Positions 18,303 through 26,191 are shown, counted from the first letter of the stretch. The stretch: 64,000 bases of DNA from Chitinophaga polysaccharea (GCF_007829335.1 NZ_VIWO01000001.1:372001-436000), one strand, 5' to 3'. Notes: generated from the letters alone by a model not told the origin. A program made the numbers and translations.

Positions 18303-18332
18303 CAAAAATAACAAGAATTATTTTATTATCAA
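18303..18332 (-). promoter_or_regulatory. Consensus Bacteroidota promoter on the minus strand
   Basis: Reading the minus strand, TTG (18332-18330), a 19-base spacer, then TATTTTTG (18310-18303), an exact TAnnTTTG. It is beyond the stop of the CNNM/CBS gene and points toward 18129, so it does not serve that gene. Confidence 0.65.
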
Positions 18333-18540
18333 TGTTGGAACACTTTTTTTACAACCTTTTAACAAAAATCAAATCATTGTGTTACATCATCTGGAGCAAA
18401 TGTATACAATCCGTGTTAAATTCCTACTACTTTTTTTAAAAACGTTTTAGCTAATTTGTTATTGACTCGTTAATATTAGTATTAAATAAATAATTATATC
18501 ATATTAATATCTGATAAGTCAGCCTGATTCACGGTAACCC

Positions 18541-19812
18541 CTACACTAACATTTTCATCTTCACCATTTCGATCCGGGTATCTGTAACATTCAGAATATC
18601 AAACTCATAGTCATCGATAATGATGCGTTCTTTAATCTTCGGAATGGTTTCGTGATGGTTGATAATATACCCTGATAGCGTTTCACTTTCGTCTTCCGGG
18701 AAATCCAAACCATACCTTTCATTCAAGTAATCGAGCTCCAATCTGCCTGAAAAAATATATTCTTTCTCAGCAATCTGCTTCTCTACAAACTCTTCCTCAT
18801 CGTGTTCGTCCTTTATATCGCCGAATATTTCTTCCAATACATCTTCAATCGTAACAATCCCTGCTGTTCCGCCAAATTCATCCACTACCCACGCAATGCT
18901 TCTACGCTCCTTATTGAATTTACTCAACAGGTCGATAGCGCTCATTGTTTCGGGCACGGCCAGTATAGGATGAATAATGGAATTGATGTCCTTTGGATTC
19001 TTGAACATATCTAACTGGTGAATATAACCGAGGATATTATCGATAGAGCCTTCATAGATGATAATCTTTGAGAGCTTGGTATCCATAAATTTTTTCCGGG
19101 CATCACCAATAGGACGATGAATTTCCATGGCTTCAATCTCCTTGCGGGGAATAAGGCAGCCACGGATTTTTACATGTGCCAGGGATAATGCATTTTCGAA
19201 CAGCTCCGTATTCAGGTCCTGGTTGTTTTCACCAAAGTGCTGTTGCGACTGCCTGACAAAATGCTCTACATCTACACGGGTAAAGGATTCCCCGTTTTCC
19301 AGCAATCTTACGTTAAACAGGTATTTCAGCATCCACTCAGATATGGACACGAGTACATTACCTATTACATAGAGCGGTTTCGCAATCAATGAAATGGGCA
19401 ATGCAAAAAAGCTGAGTAATGCTTCCGGCCTGGACCTGAATATAGCCCTGGGAATAAAAAAACCCAGGAAAAGCATGATCAGGCTGGCTAGTATTACCTC
19501 AATGAAAATAACGAATGGCTGCAGGCCGGCAGCTTCAGATTTGCCCATGAAGGAATCCCAGGCAGGCTGAAAGACGCCCGCCACCATAATGCCATAGATC
19601 ACTACGGTAATGGTAAATCCCACCAGGCTGGTTGCCAGGAAACGACTGGGGTTTTCATTCAGACTGGCCAATATCTTACCAGTAGCCCGTCCCTGCTTCT
19701 TTTTCAGCTCAATGCTCAATTTATTCACATTGGCGAAGGCGGCTTCTATACCAGAAAAAAAACCCGCCAGCAGTACGAGAAAAACTAAAATAATAATTGT
19801 GTATCCGTCCAT
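18541..19812 (-). CDS. CNNM/CBS-domain membrane protein (HlyC/CorC-type, 'hemolysin family')
   Basis: 423 residues: a DUF21/CNNM membrane domain (about 1-180, three to four helices, starting with FSGIEAAFANVNKLSIELKK), a CBS pair (about 200-325, containing IPRKEIEAMEIHRPI and VVDEFGGTAGIVTIEDVLEE) and a CorC_HlyC C-terminal domain (about 340-420). Relatives are linked to Mg2+/Co2+ efflux or, in Bacteroidota, to the gliding protein GldE group. The name hemolysin is historical. It is upstream of the candidate sRNA and downstream of gmk on the same strand (42-bp gap). Confidence 0.9.
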   Translation of the reverse strand: MDGYTIIILVFLVLLAGFFSGIEAAFANVNKLSIELKKKQGRATGKILASLNENPSRFLATSLVGFTITVVIYGIMVAGVFQPAWDSFMGKSEAAGLQPFVIFIEVILASLIMLFLGFFIPRAIFRSRPEALLSFFALPISLIAKPLYVIGNVLVSISEWMLKYLFNVRLLENGESFTRVDVEHFVRQSQQHFGENNQDLNTELFENALSLAHVKIRGCLIPRKEIEAMEIHRPIGDARKKFMDTKLSKIIIYEGSIDNILGYIHQLDMFKNPKDINSIIHPILAVPETMSAIDLLSKFNKERRSIAWVVDEFGGTAGIVTIEDVLEEIFGDIKDEHDEEEFVEKQIAEKEYIFSGRLELDYLNERYGLDFPEDESETLSGYIINHHETIPKIKERIIIDDYEFDILNVTDTRIEMVKMKMLV

Positions 19813-19854
19813 CCTAACAAAAATAAGGAATTAGGAAAACCAACGATCAAACCG

Positions 19855-20424
19855 CTATTTTATATTTAAAAAATCTGTCACCAGCTTTTTTACCTCTTCA
19901 TATGCTTTTTCCAGTTCATCATTCACCACAATCTGGTCAAATTCATGGGAGAAGGACAACTCATAGCGCGCTTTGGCCAAACGCTCCTCCAGGGAAGCCT
20001 GCGTTTCGGTACCACGCTCGCTGAGCCGCACCCGTAGTGCCTCTAACGATGGCGGTTGTATGAAAATGGTCAACGCATTCTCATGGTACTTCTCCTTAAT
20101 TGATAAGGCGCCTTTCACATCAATATCCACCATGGGGATCTGCTCATTACTCCAGATACGTTCCAGCTCACTTTTGAGGGTGCCATAATATTTACCGGCG
20201 TATACCATTTCGTATTCCGCAAAAGCGTGGTTGTCTATATGCTGATGAAATTCATCTGCAGACATAAAATAGTAATCCTTTCCGTTTATTTCATTGGCCC
20301 TTGGCGTGCGGGTACTGGCCGAAATAGAAAAAGCCAGTATTGGCAGGTTAGCCAGTAACTTTTTAACGATGGTGGTTTTACCGGCACCAGAGGGAGCGGT
20401 AACGATGATGATTTTTTTTTCCAT
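19855..20424 (-). CDS. gmk: Guanylate kinase
   Basis: 189 residues. Converts GMP to GDP with ATP. P-loop APSGAGKTTI (10-19), the GMP-binding SISASTRTPRANEINGKDYY and the YGTLKSELERI and VDIDVKGALSIKEKY segments are all present. Length is normal. A hairpin between murA and gmk separates them into different units, so gmk probably has its own promoter in the 130-bp gap. Confidence 0.97.
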   Translation of the reverse strand: MEKKIIIVTAPSGAGKTTIVKKLLANLPILAFSISASTRTPRANEINGKDYYFMSADEFHQHIDNHAFAEYEMVYAGKYYGTLKSELERIWSNEQIPMVDIDVKGALSIKEKYHENALTIFIQPPSLEALRVRLSERGTETQASLEERLAKARYELSFSHEFDQIVVNDELEKAYEEVKKLVTDFLNIK

Positions 20425-20463
20425 TAGTAATGATAAAGTAGTTGTAGCTGACTATGCCAAATG

Positions 20464-20509
20464 CAAAACCCAAAAACCAGTAAAAAGTTTTGCTGGTATT
20501 TGGGTTTTG
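20464..20509 (-). terminator. Intrinsic terminator downstream of murA
   Basis: A 17-bp stem with one mismatch (20464-20480 with 20493-20509), 12-base loop, 45 bases past the murA stop on the minus strand. Confidence 0.85.
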
Positions 20510-20553
20510 TAAATAGCTGCTGCTACTATGATGGCTTAAATAGCGTGCTGCTT

Positions 20554-21864
20554 TTATACTCGTTTAATATCCGCGCCCAGTTTTCTCAATCTCTCATCAA
20601 TATACTGGTAACCGCGGTCTATCTGGTCTATATTCTGAATAGTACTCTTTCCTTCTGCGCTGAGGGCGGCAATAAGCAAAGATACCCCTGCACGAATGTC
20701 GGGAGACGACATGGTAATACCGCGTAGCGGGTGCTGACGGCCCAGGCCAATCACTACTGCCCGGTGAGGATCACACAACACAATCTGTGCACCCATGTCT
20801 ATTAGCTTGTCGACAAAGAACAGGCGACTTTCGAACATCTTCTGGTGGATCATCACACTACCCTTTGCCTGTGTAGCTACTACCAGTACAATACTGAGCA
20901 GATCGGGTGTAAAGCCGGGCCATGGATGGTCGGAAATAGTGAGTATAGATCCATCCAGGAAAGTTTGTATTTCGTAGGAATCCTGTGAAGGAATGTAGAT
21001 ATCATTGCCACGAACCTCCATCTGGATACCGAGTTGCCGGAATTTTTCCGGGATGATGCCCAGGTGTTCGATACCGGCGTTTTTGATGGTGATTTCGCTC
21101 TGCGTCATCGCCGCCAACCCTATAAAGGAGCCGATTTCTATCATATCCGGCAGCATACTGTGTTCACAGCCACCCAGTTGTGTTACCCCTTCAATGGTGA
21201 GCAAATTGGATCCAACTCCGCTGATACGGGCGCCCATGCGGTTCAGCATTTTGCAAAGCTGCTGCAGATAAGGCTCACAGGCCGCGTTATAAATAGTGGT
21301 AGTTCCTTCCGCCATTACAGCCGCCATTACAATGTTAGCGGTACCTGTTACGCTGGGTTCATCGAGGAGCATATAAGTGCCTTTCAATCCTCCTGCTGTT
21401 TCCAGGCGGAAGTAGTTGTCGTCGGCATCATATACAAACCGGGCTCCCAGCTTTTCAAAACCAATAATATGGGTATCGAGCCGGCGACGGCCTATTTTAT
21501 CGCCACCGGGTTTGGGAATGAAAGCACGTCCAAACCTCGCCAGCAACGGTCCTGCAATCATTACAGAACCACGGAGACGACCGGATTTCTTTTTAAATTC
21601 GGGACTCTCCAGGTATTTCAGATCTACCTTATCGGCCTGAAACTCGCAGGTATCGCGACTTATACGGTTTATTTTTACACCTGCATCTCCTAGCAACTCT
21701 ATCAGCAGATTTACATCTACTATATCGGGAATATTAGTGATAGTAACCTTTTCGGGGGTTAGCATCACGGCACTGATGATTTGTAAAGCTTCGTTTTTGG
21801 CACCCTGGGGTATAATTTCTCCCTTTAAGCGGTTGCCGCCTCTTACTTCAAAAGCACTACTCAC
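20554..21864 (-). CDS. murA: UDP-N-acetylglucosamine 1-carboxyvinyltransferase (MurA), Asp-type active site
   Basis: 436 residues, GTG start. MurA transfers enolpyruvate from PEP to UDP-GlcNAc, the first committed step of peptidoglycan synthesis. GAKNEALQ (21-28) carries the conserved Lys23-Asn24. The flexible active-site loop reads PKPGGDKIGRRRLD (117-130): the residue that is Cys115 in E. coli is Asp122 here. Asp at this place keeps activity but prevents covalent attack by fosfomycin in other bacteria. The start codon overlaps the stop of the upstream DUF4290 gene by 4 bases (GTGA), so the two are coupled. Confidence 0.96.
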   Translation of the reverse strand: MSSAFEVRGGNRLKGEIIPQGAKNEALQIISAVMLTPEKVTITNIPDIVDVNLLIELLGDAGVKINRISRDTCEFQADKVDLKYLESPEFKKKSGRLRGSVMIAGPLLARFGRAFIPKPGGDKIGRRRLDTHIIGFEKLGARFVYDADDNYFRLETAGGLKGTYMLLDEPSVTGTANIVMAAVMAEGTTTIYNAACEPYLQQLCKMLNRMGARISGVGSNLLTIEGVTQLGGCEHSMLPDMIEIGSFIGLAAMTQSEITIKNAGIEHLGIIPEKFRQLGIQMEVRGNDIYIPSQDSYEIQTFLDGSILTISDHPWPGFTPDLLSIVLVVATQAKGSVMIHQKMFESRLFFVDKLIDMGAQIVLCDPHRAVVIGLGRQHPLRGITMSSPDIRAGVSLLIAALSAEGKSTIQNIDQIDRGYQYIDERLRKLGADIKRV

Positions 21865-22583
21865 TTGTTCCTGTTTTTGTTGTATTTGTTATTGTGCTTA
21901 TTATTATTTCCTCCGCTCTTATTTCCGCCGCTGTTGCTGCTTTTGAATTTATTCTGCTGGAAATTTTTACGTTTGTTGCTGGAACGGAACTGTTCACCGC
22001 CACCGGCTACATTTCCGCTGCCACCAGGGAAGTTAGCAGGAGCAGCCGCAGCACCGCTGGTATGACCCGGGTGGTATTCCAGCTGACCATTTGTGATGGC
22101 CAGCAATTCGGCCTTAATAGCATCATCATGTACACTTTCCTTGTGCCAGTTAGTGTAAGCCAGTTTCATATAATTACCGATACACTGGGTAAATCCTTCT
22201 TTCATTTCAGGGTTTTCCTCATGTACGGCTTTATCTATGATCATTTCCAGGTTTTTTCCGAAGTGACGGTTCCTGGGATATTTTTTTGGGTAAGGCAGTC
22301 TATCTGGCCTAGCTCTCAACTTTTCGATAGTAGGAATCGGGTAAGGTGATTCTACTTTCAGGGTGAAACCGGATATATTAAAGATATGGTCCCATAATTT
22401 ATGCCTGAAGTCCTCCACATTCCGTAAATGCGGGTTCAGCGTACCCATAAGCTCTATCACGGCCATAGCATTACGCTGACGCTCCTCGTCGTCTTCTATG
22501 GTTCCCAGGTATTCCACCATTTTCTGGATATTCCTGCCATACTCCTTCATTATCAGGTAATTACGCGTGGTATTGTATTCCAT
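21861..22583 (-). CDS. DUF4290 domain-containing protein
   Basis: 240 residues. The first 160 or so match what I know as DUF4290 (YNTTRNYLIMKEYGRNIQKM, NPHLRNVEDFRHKLWDHIF, YPKKYPRNRHFGKN), a family found almost only in Bacteroidota and of unknown function. The tail (about 175-240) is low-complexity, rich in Gly, Asn, Lys and Ser, and probably disordered and basic, as in RNA- or wall-associated proteins. It is translationally coupled to murA, which hints at a role near cell-wall synthesis, but no function can be stated. Confidence 0.88.
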   Translation of the reverse strand: MEYNTTRNYLIMKEYGRNIQKMVEYLGTIEDDEERQRNAMAVIELMGTLNPHLRNVEDFRHKLWDHIFNISGFTLKVESPYPIPTIEKLRARPDRLPYPKKYPRNRHFGKNLEMIIDKAVHEENPEMKEGFTQCIGNYMKLAYTNWHKESVHDDAIKAELLAITNGQLEYHPGHTSGAAAAPANFPGGSGNVAGGGEQFRSSNKRKNFQQNKFKSSNSGGNKSGGNNNKHNNKYNKNRNK

Positions 22584-22726
22584 TACTAGTATTTAAAAAA
22601 ACATGATTTGATGATGGGACATCTTAAGTGAAGAAAATTAATCGGCAACATCTATGCAAACATAATAAAAAAATATGAGGAACATTTCATCGGCCGGTAT
22701 TGTTTATAAGAGCAAAAATGTTTGTT

Positions 22727-23479
22727 ATGGAAGTACTGAAAAACAAGGTAGCACTGGTAACAGGCGCCGGTTCGGGGATTGGTAAATGTGTGGCGGAACT
22801 TTATGCCAGGAATGGGGCGAGCGTAGTGATCAGCGACATCGATGAAAAGGGCGGAGAAGCAGTTGCCAAAGCCATTCAGCAGGCGGGTGGCAAAGCTATC
22901 TTCGTAAAATCAGATAGTAGTAATCCCGGCGACTGTGAGCAACTGGTAGCCCAAACCCTGTCGGAGTTTAAACAGCTGGACATTGCCTGCAACAATGCCG
23001 GCATTGGCGGCGCGGCAGCTCCCACGGGTGAGTATCCACTGGAAGAATGGCAAAAAGTTATCAACATCAATCTCAATGGCGTTTTTTACGGCATGCGTTA
23101 CCAGTTGCCCGCCATGGAAAAAGCCGGAGGTGGCGTAATTGTCAATATGGCCTCCATCCTGGGCGCCGTTGGCTTTGCGGGTTCCTGTGCATATGTAGCC
23201 GCCAAACATGGAGTGGTAGGGCTTACACAGGCAGCAGCGGTAGAATATTCAGCCAAAGGCATCCGGGTCAACGCTGTAGGGCCTGGCTTTATAGAAACGC
23301 CCTTATTAACCAAACACCTGAGCCAGGAGCAAATGCAGGCCCTCGTAGGGTTACATCCAATAGGCAGGTTAGGCCAGCCGGAAGAGGTAGCGGAAATGGT
23401 ATTATGGCTGAGCAGTCCTCAGTCGTCCTTTGTCACCGGCGGCTACTATCCCATTGATGGCGCTTACCTGGCCAGATGA
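22727..23479 (+). CDS. SDR family oxidoreductase
   Basis: About 250 residues. A classical short-chain dehydrogenase/reductase with Rossmann motif TGAGSGIG, NNAGIGG, catalytic Ser-Tyr-Lys (Ser in NMASILGA, YVAAKHG) and PGFIETPLL. It should be NAD(P)-dependent; the substrate is unknown (3-oxoacyl-ACP reductase or a 3-hydroxy-/alcohol dehydrogenase are both possible). The start at 22727 gives the usual short lead before KVALVTG; an ATG at 22718 and a TTG at 22700 are in frame. An alpha/beta hydrolase follows 57 bp downstream. Confidence 0.9.
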   Translation: MEVLKNKVALVTGAGSGIGKCVAELYARNGASVVISDIDEKGGEAVAKAIQQAGGKAIFVKSDSSNPGDCEQLVAQTLSEFKQLDIACNNAGIGGAAAPTGEYPLEEWQKVININLNGVFYGMRYQLPAMEKAGGGVIVNMASILGAVGFAGSCAYVAAKHGVVGLTQAAAVEYSAKGIRVNAVGPGFIETPLLTKHLSQEQMQALVGLHPIGRLGQPEEVAEMVLWLSSPQSSFVTGGYYPIDGAYLAR

Positions 23480-23536
23480 TACCAGTGAAAGCCAGCCGCT
23501 TTTTGCTTCTTAAAAAATGTTTGCTAGTTTTAGTCA

Positions 23537-24244
23537 ATGCAAACAAATAAGCTCCCCATACTTTTTTTACACGGCGCATTGGGCGCTACCTCTCAATTTC
23601 AGCCATTAGCTGCCGGGTTATCCGAACATTACGAGGTACATCAGCTCAACTTCAGCGGCCATGGTGATGTGCCCTTTTCCGAGCAGGGATTCAGTATACA
23701 GGTATTTGCCGCAGAAGTATTATCCTACCTGGAAAACAAGGACCTCGACTTTGTACATGTTTTCGGATATAGCATGGGCGGGTATGTAGCCATGTACCTG
23801 GCCAGGCATTATCCCGAAAAAATTGGCCGTGTTATTACACTTGCCACCAAGTATAACTGGAATGAAGCTACTGCCGGAAAGGAAGTAAAACAGCTGGACC
23901 CGGCAGTAATTGAAGAAAAGGTGCCTGCTTTTGCCAAGCTGCTGGCCGAACGGCATACGGCAGGCAACTGGAAAACGGTGGTATCCCGTACGGCCCAGCT
24001 GATAGAAGAACTGGGACACCAGGCATTACTGAAGCCCCATGATTATGCGCAGATCGTGACTCCCTGCATGCTGATGATGGGCGACCGCGATAATATGGTA
24101 TCCTTCCAGGAAACCATTGAAGTATATAAAGCCTTACCACTGGCCCAATTCACAGTATTGCCCGACACGGCGCATCCGCTGGAAAAGGCAGACGTACCCT
24201 TACTGGCCTATTATATCAGGCGGTTTACGACCCAAAATATTTAA
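23537..24244 (+). CDS. Alpha/beta hydrolase
   Basis: 235 residues. The fold is shown by the oxyanion-hole motif FLHGALGATSQF (9-20), the nucleophile elbow GYSMGG (about 79-84, Ser nucleophile), Asp in MGDRDNMV and the late His in DTAHPLEKA. Members are esterases, lipases or C-C hydrolases; nothing here picks the substrate. A weak -7-like TAGTTTTA ends four bases before the ATG. Convergent with the tryptophan dioxygenase gene (7-bp gap) with no clear terminator. Confidence 0.88.
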   Translation: MQTNKLPILFLHGALGATSQFQPLAAGLSEHYEVHQLNFSGHGDVPFSEQGFSIQVFAAEVLSYLENKDLDFVHVFGYSMGGYVAMYLARHYPEKIGRVITLATKYNWNEATAGKEVKQLDPAVIEEKVPAFAKLLAERHTAGNWKTVVSRTAQLIEELGHQALLKPHDYAQIVTPCMLMMGDRDNMVSFQETIEVYKALPLAQFTVLPDTAHPLEKADVPLLAYYIRRFTTQNI

Positions 24245-24251
24245 AATGTTA

Positions 24252-25184
24252 TCAGTGGTGGCCCATGGCTAGCTTTCCCCAGTTATCGAGGTCCGCTTCC
24301 GTCCATAGTTCGGGGAAAAAGACGATGCGTTTATTTTTCGGCGGCAGGTATTGTTGCCAGTTGGTACCACCTGTAGCAGCAATGTCTTCCGGGGTTTTGT
24401 GGAGATATCTTACGGCTGATTTATAATGTACCAGAGGCCAGCGTACATTGACATTCAGATCATATTCCTTTAATAAGGGCGCCACGGTGGCCTGATCGGC
24501 GGAAGAAAGCTGCTGGTAGCGGGCTTCCAGGTGACAGTGCTCGTATTGGGTAGCCATCTGGAGAAAATCATCCATATATTTCAGCTCAAACTGCCGCAGG
24601 GTAAGTGTTTTCTTACCGGAAGCCAGTTCCGTGGCACCGCTACGCCAATAAATATGCTCCAGCACCTCTTTCAGGGGCGCTTCCTTTAATGGAGGACGCA
24701 TAGGTTCATATACCAGGTTGATTAACCGGGTAGAGCCTATTTCTATCATCCGGAACTGGCCGCTCTGAAAGCCGCTGGCAGGGAGTAGTGCCATGCGGAA
24801 TTGCAGGAACTGTTCCTTATCCATCCCATCTACCATTATTTCAAATGAGCTGATAAGGCTATGGAAATAGTTGTTAATCCGTTTGAGTTGGGTAATAAAT
24901 ATTTCAGCCGACAGAGCGGGTGCCAGCGCTACCTGTTCGATGGCCTGCAACGATAATTTAAAATACAATTCCGTGATCTGGTGATAAATGATGAAAATTC
25001 TTTCATCAGGAATTGGCGTGCGCGGGTGTTGCAGGTTGAGCAACACATCCAGCTGAATATAATCCCAATAGGTAAGGTAGTCCGCGTACAGTAAGCCATC
25101 CAGGTAAGCCGACAGGTTCTGGCCCATAGCGGCATACTTTTCCTCCAGCTGTCGGATTTTCTCGGCGATTTCTGGTGTAACCAT
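24252..25184 (-). CDS. kynA: Tryptophan 2,3-dioxygenase
   Basis: 310 residues. A haem enzyme that opens the indole ring of tryptophan to N-formylkynurenine. The family pattern TYWDYIQLDVLLNLQ (about 38-52) and DERIFIIYHQITELYFK (about 60-76) is clear, as are FQSGQFRMIE and the C-terminal GGTNWQQYLPP segment. The gene lies 47 bp downstream of an Lrp-type regulator on the same strand, so the regulator and enzyme may share an mRNA and the enzyme may be under amino-acid control. Other kynurenine genes are not in the window. Confidence 0.92.
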   Translation of the reverse strand: MVTPEIAEKIRQLEEKYAAMGQNLSAYLDGLLYADYLTYWDYIQLDVLLNLQHPRTPIPDERIFIIYHQITELYFKLSLQAIEQVALAPALSAEIFITQLKRINNYFHSLISSFEIMVDGMDKEQFLQFRMALLPASGFQSGQFRMIEIGSTRLINLVYEPMRPPLKEAPLKEVLEHIYWRSGATELASGKKTLTLRQFELKYMDDFLQMATQYEHCHLEARYQQLSSADQATVAPLLKEYDLNVNVRWPLVHYKSAVRYLHKTPEDIAATGGTNWQQYLPPKNKRIVFFPELWTEADLDNWGKLAMGHH

Positions 25185-25231
25185 AATGGAATTTAACGAT
25201 TAAACGTGAAAGGTTCCATGCTGGCCCTCCA

Positions 25232-25699
25232 CTATTCCACTACGTTGATTGTTCTGTAAAAGCTTTCTTCCAGGGAAATCAGGGTTTCAGTTCTTTCGAT
25301 ACCTTTTATTTTCTGTAATTCGTCATGGAGGATACGGCGAAGCTGGGTAATGTCTTTACAGATAATTTCAGCAAACATGCTGTAACTACCTGTCGTATAA
25401 TTAAGACGTACCATTTCGGGGATTTTCCTTAATTCTTTGGCTACCGTGTCGTACATGGAGCTTTTTTCCAAATAAATACCGATAAAAGCAATTACATCGT
25501 AGCCAATCATTTTTAAATCTACATGTAATTTAGTACCTTTAACTACACCCAGTTCTTGTAATTTCTTCATTCTCACGTGGATAGTCCCGCCGGAAACGAA
25601 CAATTTCTTCCCCAGGTCGGCGTAAGAGATCTCAGCATTAGACATCATCTCGCTGATAATCTGCAAATCGAGTTTGTCAATATTCAAATTGTGGCTCAT
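25232..25699 (-). CDS. Lrp/AsnC family transcriptional regulator
   Basis: 155 residues. N-terminal winged helix-turn-helix (about 8-60: LDLQIISEMMSNAEISYADL followed by GGTIHVRMKKLQELGVVKG) and a C-terminal RAM/AsnC ligand domain (about 70-150: VIAFIGIYLEK, TGSYSMFAEIICKD). Such proteins form octamers and sense amino acids. It precedes tryptophan 2,3-dioxygenase on the same strand and is divergent from the tRNA-like RNA gene, with about 120 bases between its start and that RNA's probable start site. Confidence 0.93.
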   Translation of the reverse strand: MSHNLNIDKLDLQIISEMMSNAEISYADLGKKLFVSGGTIHVRMKKLQELGVVKGTKLHVDLKMIGYDVIAFIGIYLEKSSMYDTVAKELRKIPEMVRLNYTTGSYSMFAEIICKDITQLRRILHDELQKIKGIERTETLISLEESFYRTINVVE

Positions 25700-25782
25700 T
25701 TTTACAATTTGTTTTTGAATGTATTAAAGTTATATGCAAATATTTAAAAAATATCGAAAATTCCAAAATTTCTCTTAAAAAA

Positions 25783-25814
25783 TTTGCAAGAAACTACCCT
25801 TCTCTTTAGATTTG
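25783..25814 (+). promoter_or_regulatory. Consensus Bacteroidota promoter of the tRNA-like RNA
   Basis: TTTG (25783-25786), a 20-base spacer and TAGATTTG (25807-25814), an exact TAnnTTTG. The start site should fall near 25819-25822, about 55 bases before the tRNA-like fold. Confidence 0.75.
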
Positions 25815-25875
25815 CATCATAATCATTACACAAACGGCTAACGCCAAGCAATAGCAGGTAATGATAAAAACATAC

Positions 25876-26018
25876 TGTGGGATGATGAAATTGGCAGACA
25901 TGCCCTCTTGTCTCGGGGGTGGGGATCACAGGATAAACGTAGTATAATTGGGTTGACCACTAATCTTATTTGTGCTATGGCTAACTGCCCCGTGGAGGTT
26001 CGACTCCTCCTCCTACAG
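25876..26018 (+). tRNA. tRNA-like RNA with GUC anticodon and a 74-base variable region
   Basis: A complete cloverleaf can be drawn. Acceptor stem TGTGGGA (25876-25882) pairs with TCCTACA (26011-26017), 7 bp with one G-U. The D arm has stem ATG/CAT and loop AAATTGGCAGA with the usual GG. The anticodon arm has CCCTC/GGGGG around TTGTCTC, so the anticodon is GUC (Asp). The T arm GGAGG/CCTCC has loop TTCGACT. The discriminator is G; CCA is not encoded. The D arm resembles class II (Leu) tRNAs. The variable region (25920-25993) is 74 bases instead of 4-24; it opens with GGGG and closes with CCCC, and CACAGgATAA/TTATTTGTG plus TAGT/ACTA can pair inside. Own promoter and terminator. Confidence 0.6.
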
Positions 26019-26034
26019 CTTAATTGGTTTAAAG

Positions 26035-26070
26035 AGCTCGTAAGTAATTATGCTTACGGGCTTTTTTTTT
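26035..26070 (+). terminator. Strong intrinsic terminator after the tRNA-like RNA
   Basis: A 10-bp stem (26035-26044 with 26053-26062, one G-U) and 8-base loop are followed by an uninterrupted T tract to 26070; upstream A residues can extend the stem. It begins 17 bases after the discriminator base. Confidence 0.93.
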
Positions 26071-26076
26071 GAGCAA

Positions 26077-26191
26077 AAAGCTGAAGGCGGAAAGCAAAAA
26101 GCTATTGAGATGATTGATCAAAGCGAATTGATATTATTTAATATCTTCTTGCAATCGCGTCAATAGCTTTTTGCTTTCCGCCTTCAGCTTT
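26077..26191. repeat. Perfect 32-bp inverted repeat with 51-base centre
   Basis: 26077-26108 is the exact reverse complement of 26160-26191. The arms contain CTGAAGGCGGAAAGC and AAAAAGCTATTGA, and related sequence recurs at 55373-55394, so it looks like a dispersed REP- or MITE-like intergenic element. The centre (26109-26159) is A/T-rich with no ORF. Confidence 0.85.

Noticed and set aside
22876..23457. Alternative-frame ORFs over the SDR gene
   Set aside because: The plus-strand SDR frame has the full Rossmann and catalytic motifs; the others are shadows.
25925..25987. Group I intron in the tRNA-like gene
   Set aside because: Group I introns in tRNAs sit in the anticodon loop and exceed 200 bases; the extra segment here is about 60 bases and lies in the variable arm.
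25876..26018. tmRNA or selenocysteine tRNA as explanation of the tRNA-like RNA
   Set aside because: tmRNA lacks an anticodon arm and has a much longer tag-coding insert; the anticodon is GUC, not UCA, and the acceptor is 7 bp as in normal tRNAs, not 8.
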